From assembly GCA_900554595.1 (NCBI GenBank), contig USHZ01000075.1, forward strand, positions 1 through 8,984: a stretch of 8,984 nt of DNA. The letters are read 5' to 3'. The notes beneath the pieces were generated by a model, which was not told where the DNA came from, searched no databases, and was given only the letters and a program-made list of their open reading frames with translations. Position numbers and translations under genes: made by a program. The DNA is from an uncultured Collinsella sp. (GTDB lineage: Bacteria; Actinomycetota; Coriobacteriia; Coriobacteriales; Coriobacteriaceae). Below, piece after piece: positions 1 to 7,044 of this stretch (positions are counted from its first letter, which is position 1; each line of letters begins with the position of its first letter).

Positions 1-618
1 CTCCGGGTTCACACCGTGACCGCCCAGATACTCCATGCCGGGGCCCAAAGGTTCACCGGACGTAGGCGTTTCGTTGGCAACCATGCCGGCGGCATTGCCG
101 GTCTTTACGGCCGACGCGGCGCGCAGGGCGTCGAGCTCACGCTTGCACTCCTGGCACATACCAACGGTACGGGCGGCCTGCTCGGCCTCCATGCCGCCGG
201 CCTTTTGCAGCAGGCGCTTGGCGTAGTCGATCTCCTTGTGCGGGGCAAACGGCTTGCCGCAGCGCGAGCAGTGCTCGAGCGTATAGACGCTCTTGCTGGT
301 GAGGTCGTCCTTGCTCATGACGGCCAGCTCAAACTCCTCGGTGAGCTTGATGGCCTCCATGGGGCAGGCTTCCTCGCAGCGGCCGCAGAAGATGCAGCGG
401 CCGTAGTCGATCGACCAGGTAATGGTATCGGCCGCAAGGTCGGTGTCCATGCGAATGGCATCGGCCGGGCACGCCACGCCGCAGGCACCGCAGGCGATGC
501 AGAGCTCGGCATTGTGCTCGGGCTTGCCGCGCATGTCCTTGTTGGTGGGGAACGGCGCAAACGGGTACTTGACCGTCGCGTCGCCGGCCTTGGCGTTAAC
601 CTTCCAAAGCTTCAGCAT
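1..618 (-). CDS. hyfH: Hydrogenase-4 4Fe-4S electron-transfer subunit HyfH (3' end outside window)
   Basis: HyfH is the NuoI/HycF-like polyferredoxin that passes electrons between the donor module and the hydrogenase small subunit, in the cytoplasmic arm. 206 residues are visible, starting MLKLWKVNAK, with no stop before the left edge. Two classic 4Fe-4S motifs are present: CIACGACGVACP (C40, C43, C46, C50) and CIFCGRCEEACP (C75, C78, C81, C85). A second part holds two CxxC pairs, HCSRCGKPF (C117, C120) and MCQECKREL (C155, C158), which HycF of E. coli also has and which may bind a metal such as zinc. The GKPEHN and EEFELAV segments further match the HycF/HyfH family. E. coli HycF is about 180 residues and stops about 20 residues after the last CxxC; here a Gly/Pro/Ala-rich tail continues at least 48 residues past it. 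Start at 618 is fixed by the consensus Shine-Dalgarno sequence. Confidence 0.93.
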   Translation of the reverse strand, partial: MLKLWKVNAKAGDATVKYPFAPFPTNKDMRGKPEHNAELCIACGACGVACPADAIRMDTDLAADTITWSIDYGRCIFCGRCEEACPMEAIKLTEEFELAVMSKDDLTSKSVYTLEHCSRCGKPFAPHKEIDYAKRLLQKAGGMEAEQAARTVGMCQECKRELDALRAASAVKTGNAAGMVANETPTSGEPLGPGMEYLGGHGVNPE

Positions 619-619
619 A

Positions 620-2392
620 TTAGAGCGCCTCCTCATCGAGCGGAGCGGCCATGGTGCCCTCGCCCGCAAGCGGCGACTTGTCGCGCCAGACGTTCTCGAA
701 CTGCTCCTTGTCGAGCACGTGATCGCGCTTGGCGGCGACATCGGTCACCGTCACGCGGTCGGTGCAGGAGTAGCACGGGTCGAGCGAGCCGACGATCAGC
801 GCCGCATCGCCCACGGTGTTGCCGCGGAACATGTAGCGCAGGACCGGCCAGTTGCTGTACGTGGCGGCCTTGGCGCGCCAGCGGTAGCACTTCTGGTTAT
901 TGCCGAGCATGGCCCAGTGCACGTCCTCGCCGCGCGGCGCCTCGGTGGCGCCGATAGCGTACTTGTGCGGGGTGTACTCCCAATCCGTGGTGAGGATGGG
1001 GCCCGACGGGCAGTTCTCGAGCATGGTCTCGATCATGTCGATCGAATCGTAGACCTCCTGGATACGCACGGCGGTACGGCCGAAGGCGTCGCAGGTGTCG
1101 GCCGTGGCGGCATGCATCTTCATGACGTCCGGATCGGCGTAGCCGTCGAAGGGATGGTCGAAGCGCACGTCGCGGGCATAGCCCGAACCACGCATGAGCG
1201 GGCCGACCGGCGAAAAGTCGCGGGCGATCTTACGGTCGAGAATGCCGATGCCGCTCGTGCGCTCAATAAAGTTGGGCGTGGAGAGCAAAACGTCGACGAG
1301 CTCCTGGACCTCGGAGCGCAGCTGGTGGATGGTCGTGAGCGTGGAGAGTTTCTGCTCGGCCAAGATGTCGCGACGCACGCCACCGATCACATTGAGGCCG
1401 TAGGTCTTGCGGTGGCCGGAGAGTTTCTCGGCCAGGTCCATGGACTTCTCGCGAACGCGGAAGAACTGCTGGAAGCCGGAGTCGAAGCCCGTGTAGTGCG
1501 ATGCCAGGCCAATGTTGAGCAGATGCGAGTGCAGGCGCTCAACCTCGAGCATGATGGCGCGGATGTACTGGGCGCGCGGCGGGACATGAATGCCCTGGGC
1601 GCGTTCGACGGCCTCGGCATAGGCCACCGAGTGGGCGCAGCCGCAGATACCGCAGATACGGTCGGCAAGGAACGTCACGGCATCATAGTTCAGGCGCGTC
1701 TCGGCGACCTTCTCCATACCGCGATGCACGTAGAACAGGCGGTAGTCGGCATCGACGATCGTCTCACCCTCCACGAACAGGCGGAAGTGGCCGGGCTCGT
1801 CGGAGGTGATGTGCAGCGGTCCCATGGGGACGAGCGTAGTCTCCTTGCCCTTGGTGTCGGCCAGGAATTCGTAGTTTTCCATGTCGCTCGCGGGGGCGGG
1901 GCGGAAACGGTAATCCATCGAATCCTTGCGCAACGGGTACAGCCCGCTGGGCCAATCGTCGGGAAGCACCAGGCGACGGCGGTCGGGCAGACCCTCGGGA
2001 ATCAGGCCAAACATATCGCGCAGCTCGCGCTCGCCCCACACGCAGGCGGGGACGAACGGCGTCACGGACGGGAACGTCATCTTGGCGGGGTCGACCTCGG
2101 CACGCACGGTAACCCAGCCGGGGTCCTCCCCCTCCATGGAGATGACGTAGTACACGGCGTAACGGCCGCACAGGCTGCGCTCGTCGTTGCCGACAATCAC
2201 AGGAATCCAGCCGTAGCGCTCGTAATACAGGTAGTGGACGGCCTCGGGCAGACGGTCCAGCTTGACGGTGATCGTCAGCTGGTCCTCGCACTGCCATTCG
2301 ACCTTCTCGATAGCGCCCGGCACTGCAGCACGCAGGGCCTCGACGTGGCTTTCGCAGCGACGAGCGTAGTCCTTCTTTTCAGGTTCTGCCAT
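620..2392 (-). CDS. hyfG: Group 4a [NiFe]-hydrogenase large subunit HyfG (NuoC-NuoD fusion)
   Basis: HyfG is the catalytic large subunit, reducing protons to H2 (or the reverse) at a Ni-Fe site on the cytoplasmic side of the membrane. The product is 590 residues (E. coli HycE 569). Residues 1 to about 170 form a NuoC-like domain with signature ERELRDMFGL (121-130). From about 190 on it is a NuoD-like large subunit. The L1 motif is RICGICGCAH (245-254) with Ni ligands C247 and C250; L2 is DPCYSCTDR (538-546) with C540 and C543. HRGMEK (223-228), ERLHSHLLNIGLASH (285-299) and EAPRGEDVHW (484-493) are also close to HycE. L2 ends in Arg where many uptake hydrogenases have His, as is normal for group 4. 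HycE is cut by protease HycI after this Arg; here that would release a 44-residue tail (547-590), longer than the 32 of HycE. The TAA stop lies 1 base before hyfH. An NADH-dehydrogenase NuoCD is excluded by all four Ni-binding cysteines. Confidence 0.97.
   Translation of the reverse strand: MAEPEKKDYARRCESHVEALRAAVPGAIEKVEWQCEDQLTITVKLDRLPEAVHYLYYERYGWIPVIVGNDERSLCGRYAVYYVISMEGEDPGWVTVRAEVDPAKMTFPSVTPFVPACVWGERELRDMFGLIPEGLPDRRRLVLPDDWPSGLYPLRKDSMDYRFRPAPASDMENYEFLADTKGKETTLVPMGPLHITSDEPGHFRLFVEGETIVDADYRLFYVHRGMEKVAETRLNYDAVTFLADRICGICGCAHSVAYAEAVERAQGIHVPPRAQYIRAIMLEVERLHSHLLNIGLASHYTGFDSGFQQFFRVREKSMDLAEKLSGHRKTYGLNVIGGVRRDILAEQKLSTLTTIHQLRSEVQELVDVLLSTPNFIERTSGIGILDRKIARDFSPVGPLMRGSGYARDVRFDHPFDGYADPDVMKMHAATADTCDAFGRTAVRIQEVYDSIDMIETMLENCPSGPILTTDWEYTPHKYAIGATEAPRGEDVHWAMLGNNQKCYRWRAKAATYSNWPVLRYMFRGNTVGDAALIVGSLDPCYSCTDRVTVTDVAAKRDHVLDKEQFENVWRDKSPLAGEGTMAAPLDEEAL
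628..633 (-). promoter_or_regulatory. Ribosome binding site of hyfH, inside the hyfG 3' end
   Basis: Minus-strand AGGAGG, a full consensus, is made by the last Glu-Glu-Ala codons of hyfG (GAG GAG GCG). It lies 9 bases before the hyfH ATG at 618. The hyfG stop and hyfH start are separated by a single base, so coupled translation is likely. Confidence 0.8.
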
Positions 2393-2396
2393 GGTG

Positions 2397-3962
2397 CTAA
2401 TTCACCTCACTTGTCTTGGTCTGGGAACTGAACACCATGCGGTAGAGAGGGGCCTCGTGGAGCTCTTCGACGCTCTGGTTCAAAACGACGGACGTTGCAT
2501 CCTCGACGCCGCTCGTGATGGCGACCGGGGTGGCGATACCGAACCACATGACCACGATCGCGAGGGCGATCTCGGGGATGATCATGAGGGCGGGCACCTC
2601 GTGGCGCTTCATGCCCTCGGGCGCCTTGCCGAAGATGGACTTGAGCGCGATGCCGGTAAGGGCGAAGTACACGCCGGTGAGGCCGATGGCCACGAGCACG
2701 ACCACCCAGATGGGACCGGACTGAACGCCGGCCACGAAGGTGAGGAACTCGGAGATGAACAGGGCGAACGGCGGGAAGGCGGCGAGCGCGAGCAGGGCGA
2801 TGATGGTGAGCGCTGCCGTGACGGGAGCGATCTCGACGACGCCCTTGATCTTGTTCAGGTCGCGGGTGTGGTAGATGTGCTGGATGTTACCGGCCATGCA
2901 GAAGGCGAGCGCCTTCGTGAAGCCGTGGAAGATGCAGTGCAGCAGGCAGGCGGCGATACCGAGCGGGCCACCGATACCCAGGCACAGCGCGACCACGCCG
3001 ACGTTGTCGACGGAGGAGTACGCGAAGCGGCGCTTGATATCGTCCTGCTTGAAGATGCACAGGGCAGCCACCAGGATGGACAGCGTGCCCAGGATGAGCA
3101 GGAGCGTTCGCGGATAGGTGTCGCCCACCGTGATGATGGACAGGGAGTAGAAGCGGATGATCACCAGCATGGCGCACTTGAGCAGCACGCCCGAGAGCAG
3201 CGCGGAGACCGGGCTCGGAGCCTGGGAGTGCGCGTCGGGCAGCCAGGTGTGCATGGGGAACAGGCCCGCCTTGGTGCCGAAGCCGATGACGATGAACGCG
3301 AACGCGAGGCGCACGAGCATCGGGTCGAACTGGTCGGCGTAGGGCATGATGGAGGTGAGGAAGGCGGCCTCATGCGCGTTGGGCATGATATCGGCGGCGT
3401 TCGCGTAGATGAGCAGCGTGCCGAACAGGCCGAAGGCCACACCGGCGGTGCAGACCATCGCGTACTTCCAAGACGCCTCGAGCGCCTGCTTGTTCTTGTA
3501 GATGCCCACGAGGAACACGGTCGACAGCGTAGTGGCCTCGACCGCCGCCCAGGTGAGGATGATGTTGTTGGACAGGCAGGCGAGCAGCATCGTGAAGACG
3601 AACAGGCTGAACAGCGCGTAGTACTGCTTGGTGCGCTCGGCCGGCATGGTCTTCTCCTCGATATCGATCTTGATATAGGAGATGGAGTACACGCCGGTGA
3701 TGAACCCGATGATGCCTACCAGAAGGACGAAGATCGACGAGAGCGAATCGAGATGGAGCCACAGGCCCAAAGCGTCGATATTCTGCCCGCTCGAGAGCAT
3801 GGTTCCCGCGGTGACGACCGAAAGGACAAGGGTCGCCGCGACGGAGATGGTGTTGAGCCCCGCAAAGACGTTGTAGGACGTCGTCTTGGGGAGCGCAGCC
3901 ATAATCAGGGAGAACACGAGAGGACAAGCGAGCAGGGCGACCGTCAGCATTGAAACATCCAT
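2397..3962 (-). CDS. hyfF: Hydrogenase-4 antiporter-like membrane subunit HyfF
   Basis: HyfF is the third antiporter-like membrane subunit of the complex, of NuoM/N or MrpD type, and is likely to provide another ion channel. The product is 521 residues (E. coli HyfF about 526) with about 14 hydrophobic segments. Conserved functional positions are E142 in WAAVEATTLSTVF, K231 in GTKAGLFPMHTWLPDAHSQA (229-248), K262 in LLKCAM, H342/H346/K350 in LLHCIFHGFTKAL, and E405 in FISEFL. The loop FKQDDIKRRFAYSSVDNVG (304-322) is the usual one before a conserved helix in this family. After the last helix there is a polar tail (about 488-521) ending TKTSEVN. The TAG stop lies 4 bases before hyfG. Confidence 0.94.
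   Translation of the reverse strand: MDVSMLTVALLACPLVFSLIMAALPKTTSYNVFAGLNTISVAATLVLSVVTAGTMLSSGQNIDALGLWLHLDSLSSIFVLLVGIIGFITGVYSISYIKIDIEEKTMPAERTKQYYALFSLFVFTMLLACLSNNIILTWAAVEATTLSTVFLVGIYKNKQALEASWKYAMVCTAGVAFGLFGTLLIYANAADIMPNAHEAAFLTSIMPYADQFDPMLVRLAFAFIVIGFGTKAGLFPMHTWLPDAHSQAPSPVSALLSGVLLKCAMLVIIRFYSLSIITVGDTYPRTLLLILGTLSILVAALCIFKQDDIKRRFAYSSVDNVGVVALCLGIGGPLGIAACLLHCIFHGFTKALAFCMAGNIQHIYHTRDLNKIKGVVEIAPVTAALTIIALLALAAFPPFALFISEFLTFVAGVQSGPIWVVVLVAIGLTGVYFALTGIALKSIFGKAPEGMKRHEVPALMIIPEIALAIVVMWFGIATPVAITSGVEDATSVVLNQSVEELHEAPLYRMVFSSQTKTSEVN
2403..2408 (-). promoter_or_regulatory. Ribosome binding site of hyfG, inside the hyfF 3' end
   Basis: Minus-strand GAGGTG is contained in the last codons of hyfF (Ser-Glu-Val-Asn) and lies 10 bases before the hyfG ATG at 2392. 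The overlap with the upstream gene suggests translational coupling. Confidence 0.6.
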
Positions 3963-3965
3963 GGC

Positions 3966-4619
3966 CTACCCCTTCAATTCGGTCAGGTCGTGGGAGTCGA
4001 GCGACTTGGTGTCGTTCCAAATCCTCACGACGACGGCGGACATGATGATGACGGCGAAGATGGCGTCGGTGGCGATGCCGATCTCGATGATCTCGGGGGC
4101 CGTGGGCGCGAGCAGAGCGAGCGTCACGTGGCTACCGTTCTCCATAAGGCAGTACCCGAAGATCTGCTTGAGGATGTTGCGCTGGGAGATGATGCACGTG
4201 AGGCCGACGAAGAAGTGCGCGAAGCTGATGGCGAGGGCCGGAGTGGCCACCTCGGCGGTGGGCAGGCTCAGGCGCGTGACCACCGCGAAGCAGACGGCCA
4301 CCTCCAGACCGGTGAGGATGATGGTCCAGGCCGGCTTGATGGAGGAGGTCAGCGTGCTATCGGCAGGCGAACCCATCTTCTTGTAGGCACGGTTGAGAAT
4401 GAACGGAACGAGGATCACCTTGGTGACGAAGGCCGACGCGGCCCACATGAGAAGCTCGGTGGCACCGGTGGTGAGGCCCAGGGTGAGCAGCACGCCCACC
4501 AGGACAACCGACTGGATCGCGTACCACTTGATGGCGGACGGGATGGTCTTCGAGACGACCACCATGGTGGAGGTCACGATCAGAAGACCGCCCAGGATAT
4601 TGACTAACGAATAACCCAT
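3966..4619 (-). CDS. hyfE: Hydrogenase-4 membrane subunit HyfE (NuoK/MrpC-like)
   Basis: HyfE is a small integral membrane subunit specific to hydrogenase-4-type complexes, related to NuoK and MrpC, and lies between the large antiporter-like subunits. The product is 217 residues (E. coli HyfE about 216) with about seven hydrophobic segments. A charged loop, LNRAYKKMGSPADST (about 75-89), separates an N-terminal group of helices from the C-terminal part. The NuoK-like core follows: SQRNILKQIFGYCLMENGSH (145-164), then LALLAPTAPEIIEIGIATDA (167-186), including the buried acidic positions E160, E176 and E179 in or near membrane helices. The polar tail from about 202 ends in ELKG. The start is set by consensus AGGAGG. 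TAG precedes hyfF by only 3 bases, and both genes lie in the same operon. Confidence 0.93.
   Translation of the reverse strand: MGYSLVNILGGLLIVTSTMVVVSKTIPSAIKWYAIQSVVLVGVLLTLGLTTGATELLMWAASAFVTKVILVPFILNRAYKKMGSPADSTLTSSIKPAWTIILTGLEVAVCFAVVTRLSLPTAEVATPALAISFAHFFVGLTCIISQRNILKQIFGYCLMENGSHVTLALLAPTAPEIIEIGIATDAIFAVIIMSAVVVRIWNDTKSLDSHDLTELKG
3969..3974 (-). promoter_or_regulatory. Ribosome binding site of hyfF, inside the hyfE 3' end
   Basis: Minus-strand AAGGGG lies within the last codons of hyfE (Leu-Lys-Gly), 6 bases before the hyfF ATG at 3962. It supports this start over the Met codon four residues downstream (MDVSM). Confidence 0.65.
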
Positions 4620-4625
4620 GTCCTA

Positions 4626-4631
4626 CCTCCT
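4626..4631 (-). promoter_or_regulatory. Ribosome binding site of hyfE, overlapping the hyfD stop
   Basis: Minus-strand AGGAGG, a full consensus Shine-Dalgarno sequence, lies 6 bases before the hyfE ATG at 4619. Its first two bases are the last two of the hyfD TAG stop, which suggests translational coupling between the two genes. Confidence 0.8.
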
Positions 4632-6087
4632 AACCCATCCAACTAGAGGACAGAGGACCGGCGACGACGACCATGATCATGAGGACGACGAACACGAACG
4701 CCATGGCGCGCGGAAGGGGCTGGCCGGCGGCCACGGTCTCGCTCGGCTCACCGGGCAGGACCTTACCCATCCAACGCAGGAACCATGCGAAGGTGGCGAC
4801 GGTCTCGACGACCATGACGCACACGAGGACAAAGATGACCGTGTTGGTAGCACCAACCGCGAAGCCACCGGAAATGATCTGGAACTTGGAAAAGAACGTG
4901 CTCATGGGGGGCACGCCGGCGATAGCGGTCGCGGCGACCGCAAAGCCCACGCCCGTGACCGGGTACTTCTTCATGAGGCCCTGGATCTTGGGCAGCATAC
5001 GGGTTCCCAGCGTGAAGCTGAGAGAGCCAGCGATGAGGAAGAACAGGGTCTTGGTGAACGCGTGGTTGAAGATGTGCTCGACGGCGCCGTTAAACGCCAT
5101 CTGGCTTCCGAACACGGAGAGGCCCAGGCCAAAGAACACGTAGGCGAGCTGCGCGATCGTCGAGAAGGCGAGCAGGCGCTTCATATCCTTCTGGGGCAGG
5201 TACATGAGGAAGCCGAAGAGCATGGTCACGACGGCGTCGATGATGGCGACCCAACCGACGATCTCGGGGATATCGCCGGCGCTCGCAAGAGCGCGGGCGA
5301 ACACGCACACGCCGACCTTAACCATGGACGCGCCATGAAGGTAGGCGGAAACGGGCGTGGGGGCCTCCATTGCGGAGGGCAGCCACATGTAGAGCGGGAA
5401 CTGGGCGGACTTGGCCCAAGCAGCGAACAGGATGAGCAGCAGCACGACGGTCTTCATACCGGAATCGAGCTGGGAGATCGCGCTCAGCGCGAACGTGCCG
5501 GTTCCGGCGAACAGGAAGGCCGCGCCGATGTAGAGTCCCAGAGCGCCGATATGGGTGATGATGAGCGCCTTCATACCGGCCTTCTTGGCCGTGGGCGTCA
5601 TGTAGTAGCTGATGAGGCCCCAGGAGCACACACCGGTGATCTCGAAGAAAACGAGCTGGCCGACGATGGTGGAGCTGTAGGCGAGACCGGCCATGGCGCC
5701 GATGAACGTGGAGAAGTACACGTAGAAGCGACGACGGGGCGCGTCGGGATGCTCCTTATTCTTATCGCTCATGTACGGGAACGAATAGATGACGACGAGC
5801 AGGCCGATAGCGACGAACGCGGGTGCGAGCAGCGTGCTCATCCGGTCGAATATGAAGCCCATGACCAAGGTCTGGCCCATACTCGCCCAGGTTACATCGA
5901 CCGCGTTCATGCCGTTTCCGGCAAACGTCGCGGCCAAGCCAACGGAAGCGACCGTGGCGATGCCGCCGGCAAAGGCGCAGATCCATTTAGCGTAGGGACG
6001 CGGCAGCATGACGATGAGCAGGGAGCCCAGCATGGGGACGGCGATCGCCACCATGGCAAAGAGGGACAAGCTCGATTCGATTGACAT
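4630..6087 (-). CDS. hyfD: Hydrogenase-4 antiporter-like membrane subunit HyfD
   Basis: HyfD is the second antiporter-like membrane subunit and is present in hydrogenase-4 but absent from hydrogenase-3. The product is 485 residues (E. coli HyfD about 479) with around 14 hydrophobic segments. Expected charged residues for ion translocation are present: E149 in FFEITGVCSWGLISYY, K226 in WAKSAQFPLYMWLP, K257 in SMVKVGV, H338/H342/K346 in VEHIFNHAFTKTLFF, and K401 in STFFSKF. The AKSAQFPL...WLPSAMEAPTPVSAYLH stretch (about 225-251) is of NuoL type, unlike the GxKAG...HSWLP/HTWLP form of HyfB and HyfF, so the three subunits are not recent duplicates. ATG at 6087 follows a good Shine-Dalgarno sequence 16 bases after the hyfC stop. 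The TAG stop is 10 bases before hyfE and overlaps the hyfE ribosome binding site. Confidence 0.94.
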   Translation of the reverse strand: MSIESSLSLFAMVAIAVPMLGSLLIVMLPRPYAKWICAFAGGIATVASVGLAATFAGNGMNAVDVTWASMGQTLVMGFIFDRMSTLLAPAFVAIGLLVVIYSFPYMSDKNKEHPDAPRRRFYVYFSTFIGAMAGLAYSSTIVGQLVFFEITGVCSWGLISYYMTPTAKKAGMKALIITHIGALGLYIGAAFLFAGTGTFALSAISQLDSGMKTVVLLLILFAAWAKSAQFPLYMWLPSAMEAPTPVSAYLHGASMVKVGVCVFARALASAGDIPEIVGWVAIIDAVVTMLFGFLMYLPQKDMKRLLAFSTIAQLAYVFFGLGLSVFGSQMAFNGAVEHIFNHAFTKTLFFLIAGSLSFTLGTRMLPKIQGLMKKYPVTGVGFAVAATAIAGVPPMSTFFSKFQIISGGFAVGATNTVIFVLVCVMVVETVATFAWFLRWMGKVLPGEPSETVAAGQPLPRAMAFVFVVLMIMVVVAGPLSSSWMG

Positions 6088-6092
6088 AGTTT

Positions 6093-6099
6093 CTCCCTT
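6093..6099 (-). promoter_or_regulatory. Ribosome binding site of hyfD
   Basis: Minus-strand AAGGGAG lies 5 bases before the hyfD ATG at 6087. The hyfC-hyfD gap is almost wholly a tandem GGGAGAA GGGAGAA (6104-6091) whose first G is the last base of the hyfC TAG stop, so two Shine-Dalgarno-like cores lie side by side. Confidence 0.65.
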
Positions 6100-6103
6100 C
6101 TCC

Positions 6104-7027
6104 CTACACGCCTACGACGACGAAGACGAACGCGAGGACCGCGATGCCGACGACGGCCCAGGTCTGGTTACCGAGCACCTTGAAGCGCGAACGGGAAACG
6201 GAGTTCTCGAGCACGCCGCAGACGACGAAATCGACCAGGCACTTGACGAGGAAGACGACGGCGCCCACGAGAGCGGTGACGCCGATGGTCGCGGGCTCTC
6301 CCCAGGGGATGAAGATGGAGGTGAACCAAGCGACGACCACGACCTGCTTCATGCCCATGGCGAGCTTCATCATGGCCAGGGACGGGCCGGAGAGCTCGGC
6401 GAGCGGGCCCTCCTGGAGCTCCTGCTCGGCTTCGGCCTGATCGAACGGAAGCTTGCCGAGCTCCATGTAACAGGCGGCCGCGAAGGCGACGCCGGCGAGG
6501 ATAACGGCGACGACGCTCGAGACGTTGCCCGTAACGATGTGCTGACCCATGGTCGCAATGTCCGTGGAGCCGCACACGATGGCGACGGTGAACAGCGCGA
6601 TGAGCATGGACGGCTCGATGAGCACGCTCATGAGGAGCTCGCGGATACCGCCGAAGCCCGCGTAGGCGTTGGAGGAATCCACGCCGGACAGCGCGAAGAA
6701 GAAGCGGGACAGCGCGAGCGCGTACATGATGGTGATGGCGTCACCAAAGACGGGCATGGGGCTCTGAAGCGTGAACATGGGCAGGCCCATGGCGAGCATA
6801 AACGACACCGCGAGGAACAGCGGCGGCATGATGCGCAGCACGAAGCTCGAGTCGGAACTCACGGACTCGGGACGCGCCATGAGCTTCGCGAGGTCCCGGT
6901 AATCCTGAAGGATGGACGGACCGCGGCGATTGTGCATCTTCGCGCGAATCACACGGGCGAGGCCGGAGAAGAAGGGCGCGACCAGCATGACCACGAGGCC
7001 CTGCGCCATCGCAAGAACGATGTTCAT
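6104..7027 (-). CDS. hyfC: Hydrogenase-4 membrane anchor subunit HyfC (NuoH-like)
   Basis: HyfC is the NuoH/HycD-like integral membrane protein that connects the soluble hydrogenase arm to the antiporter-like subunits. In the complex I family this subunit lies next to the last Fe-S cluster and helps couple electron transfer to ion movement. The product is 307 residues, close to the roughly 315 of E. coli HyfC, starting MNIVLAMAQG. Family motifs are visible in order: RRGPSILQDYRDLAKLM (34-50), AGFGGIRELLMSVLIEP (123-139) and KLPFDQAEAEQELQEGP (192-208), the last matching the NuoH PFD..EAE..L signature on a cytoplasmic loop. Hydrophobic segments fill the rest, about eight in total, including one at the extreme C-terminus. 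The start at 7027 is chosen for its Shine-Dalgarno sequence and the family-like N-terminus, 17 bases after the hyfB stop. The stop is TAG. Confidence 0.95.
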   Translation of the reverse strand: MNIVLAMAQGLVVMLVAPFFSGLARVIRAKMHNRRGPSILQDYRDLAKLMARPESVSSDSSFVLRIMPPLFLAVSFMLAMGLPMFTLQSPMPVFGDAITIMYALALSRFFFALSGVDSSNAYAGFGGIRELLMSVLIEPSMLIALFTVAIVCGSTDIATMGQHIVTGNVSSVVAVILAGVAFAAACYMELGKLPFDQAEAEQELQEGPLAELSGPSLAMMKLAMGMKQVVVVAWFTSIFIPWGEPATIGVTALVGAVVFLVKCLVDFVVCGVLENSVSRSRFKVLGNQTWAVVGIAVLAFVFVVVGV

Positions 7028-7032
7028 AATAT

Positions 7033-7038
7033 CCTCTC
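7033..7038 (-). promoter_or_regulatory. Ribosome binding site of hyfC
   Basis: On the minus strand the hyfB stop is followed by AGAGGGGAGAGGATATT and then ATG. GAGAGG sits 5 bases before the ATG at 7027, and an overlapping GGGGAG lies slightly further upstream. The site fixes the hyfC start at 7027. The same frame stays open upstream to 7378 but only overlaps the hyfB C-terminal codons. Confidence 0.7.
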
Positions 7039-7044
7039 CCCTCT

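Noticed and set aside
422..2431. A 669-codon open frame on the plus strand opposite hyfG.
   Set aside because: It is codon-aligned with hyfG, so its stops correspond to sense TTA, CTA and TCA codons, which GC-rich genes avoid. Its product is of skewed composition and not a recognisable protein, while hyfG opposite has a full set of family motifs.
2391..3953. A 520-codon plus-strand frame opposite hyfF, rich in Asp, Glu, His and Gly.
   Set aside because: It is codon-aligned antisense of hyfF and stops exactly at the only early TCA codon of hyfF (Ser4). The composition is the complement of hydrophobic membrane codons, not a real acidic protein.
4618..6084. A 488-codon plus-strand frame opposite hyfD with an acidic, His-rich product.
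   Set aside because: It is again codon-aligned antisense, spanning almost exactly the sense gene as expected from codon bias. No ribosome binding site or domain was seen.
2397..6087. Part of a respiratory complex I (nuo) or Mrp antiporter operon.
   Set aside because: Antiporter-like subunits alone would allow this, but HyfG has all four Ni-binding cysteines (C247, C250, C540, C543) and the gene order and HyfE match hydrogenase-4.
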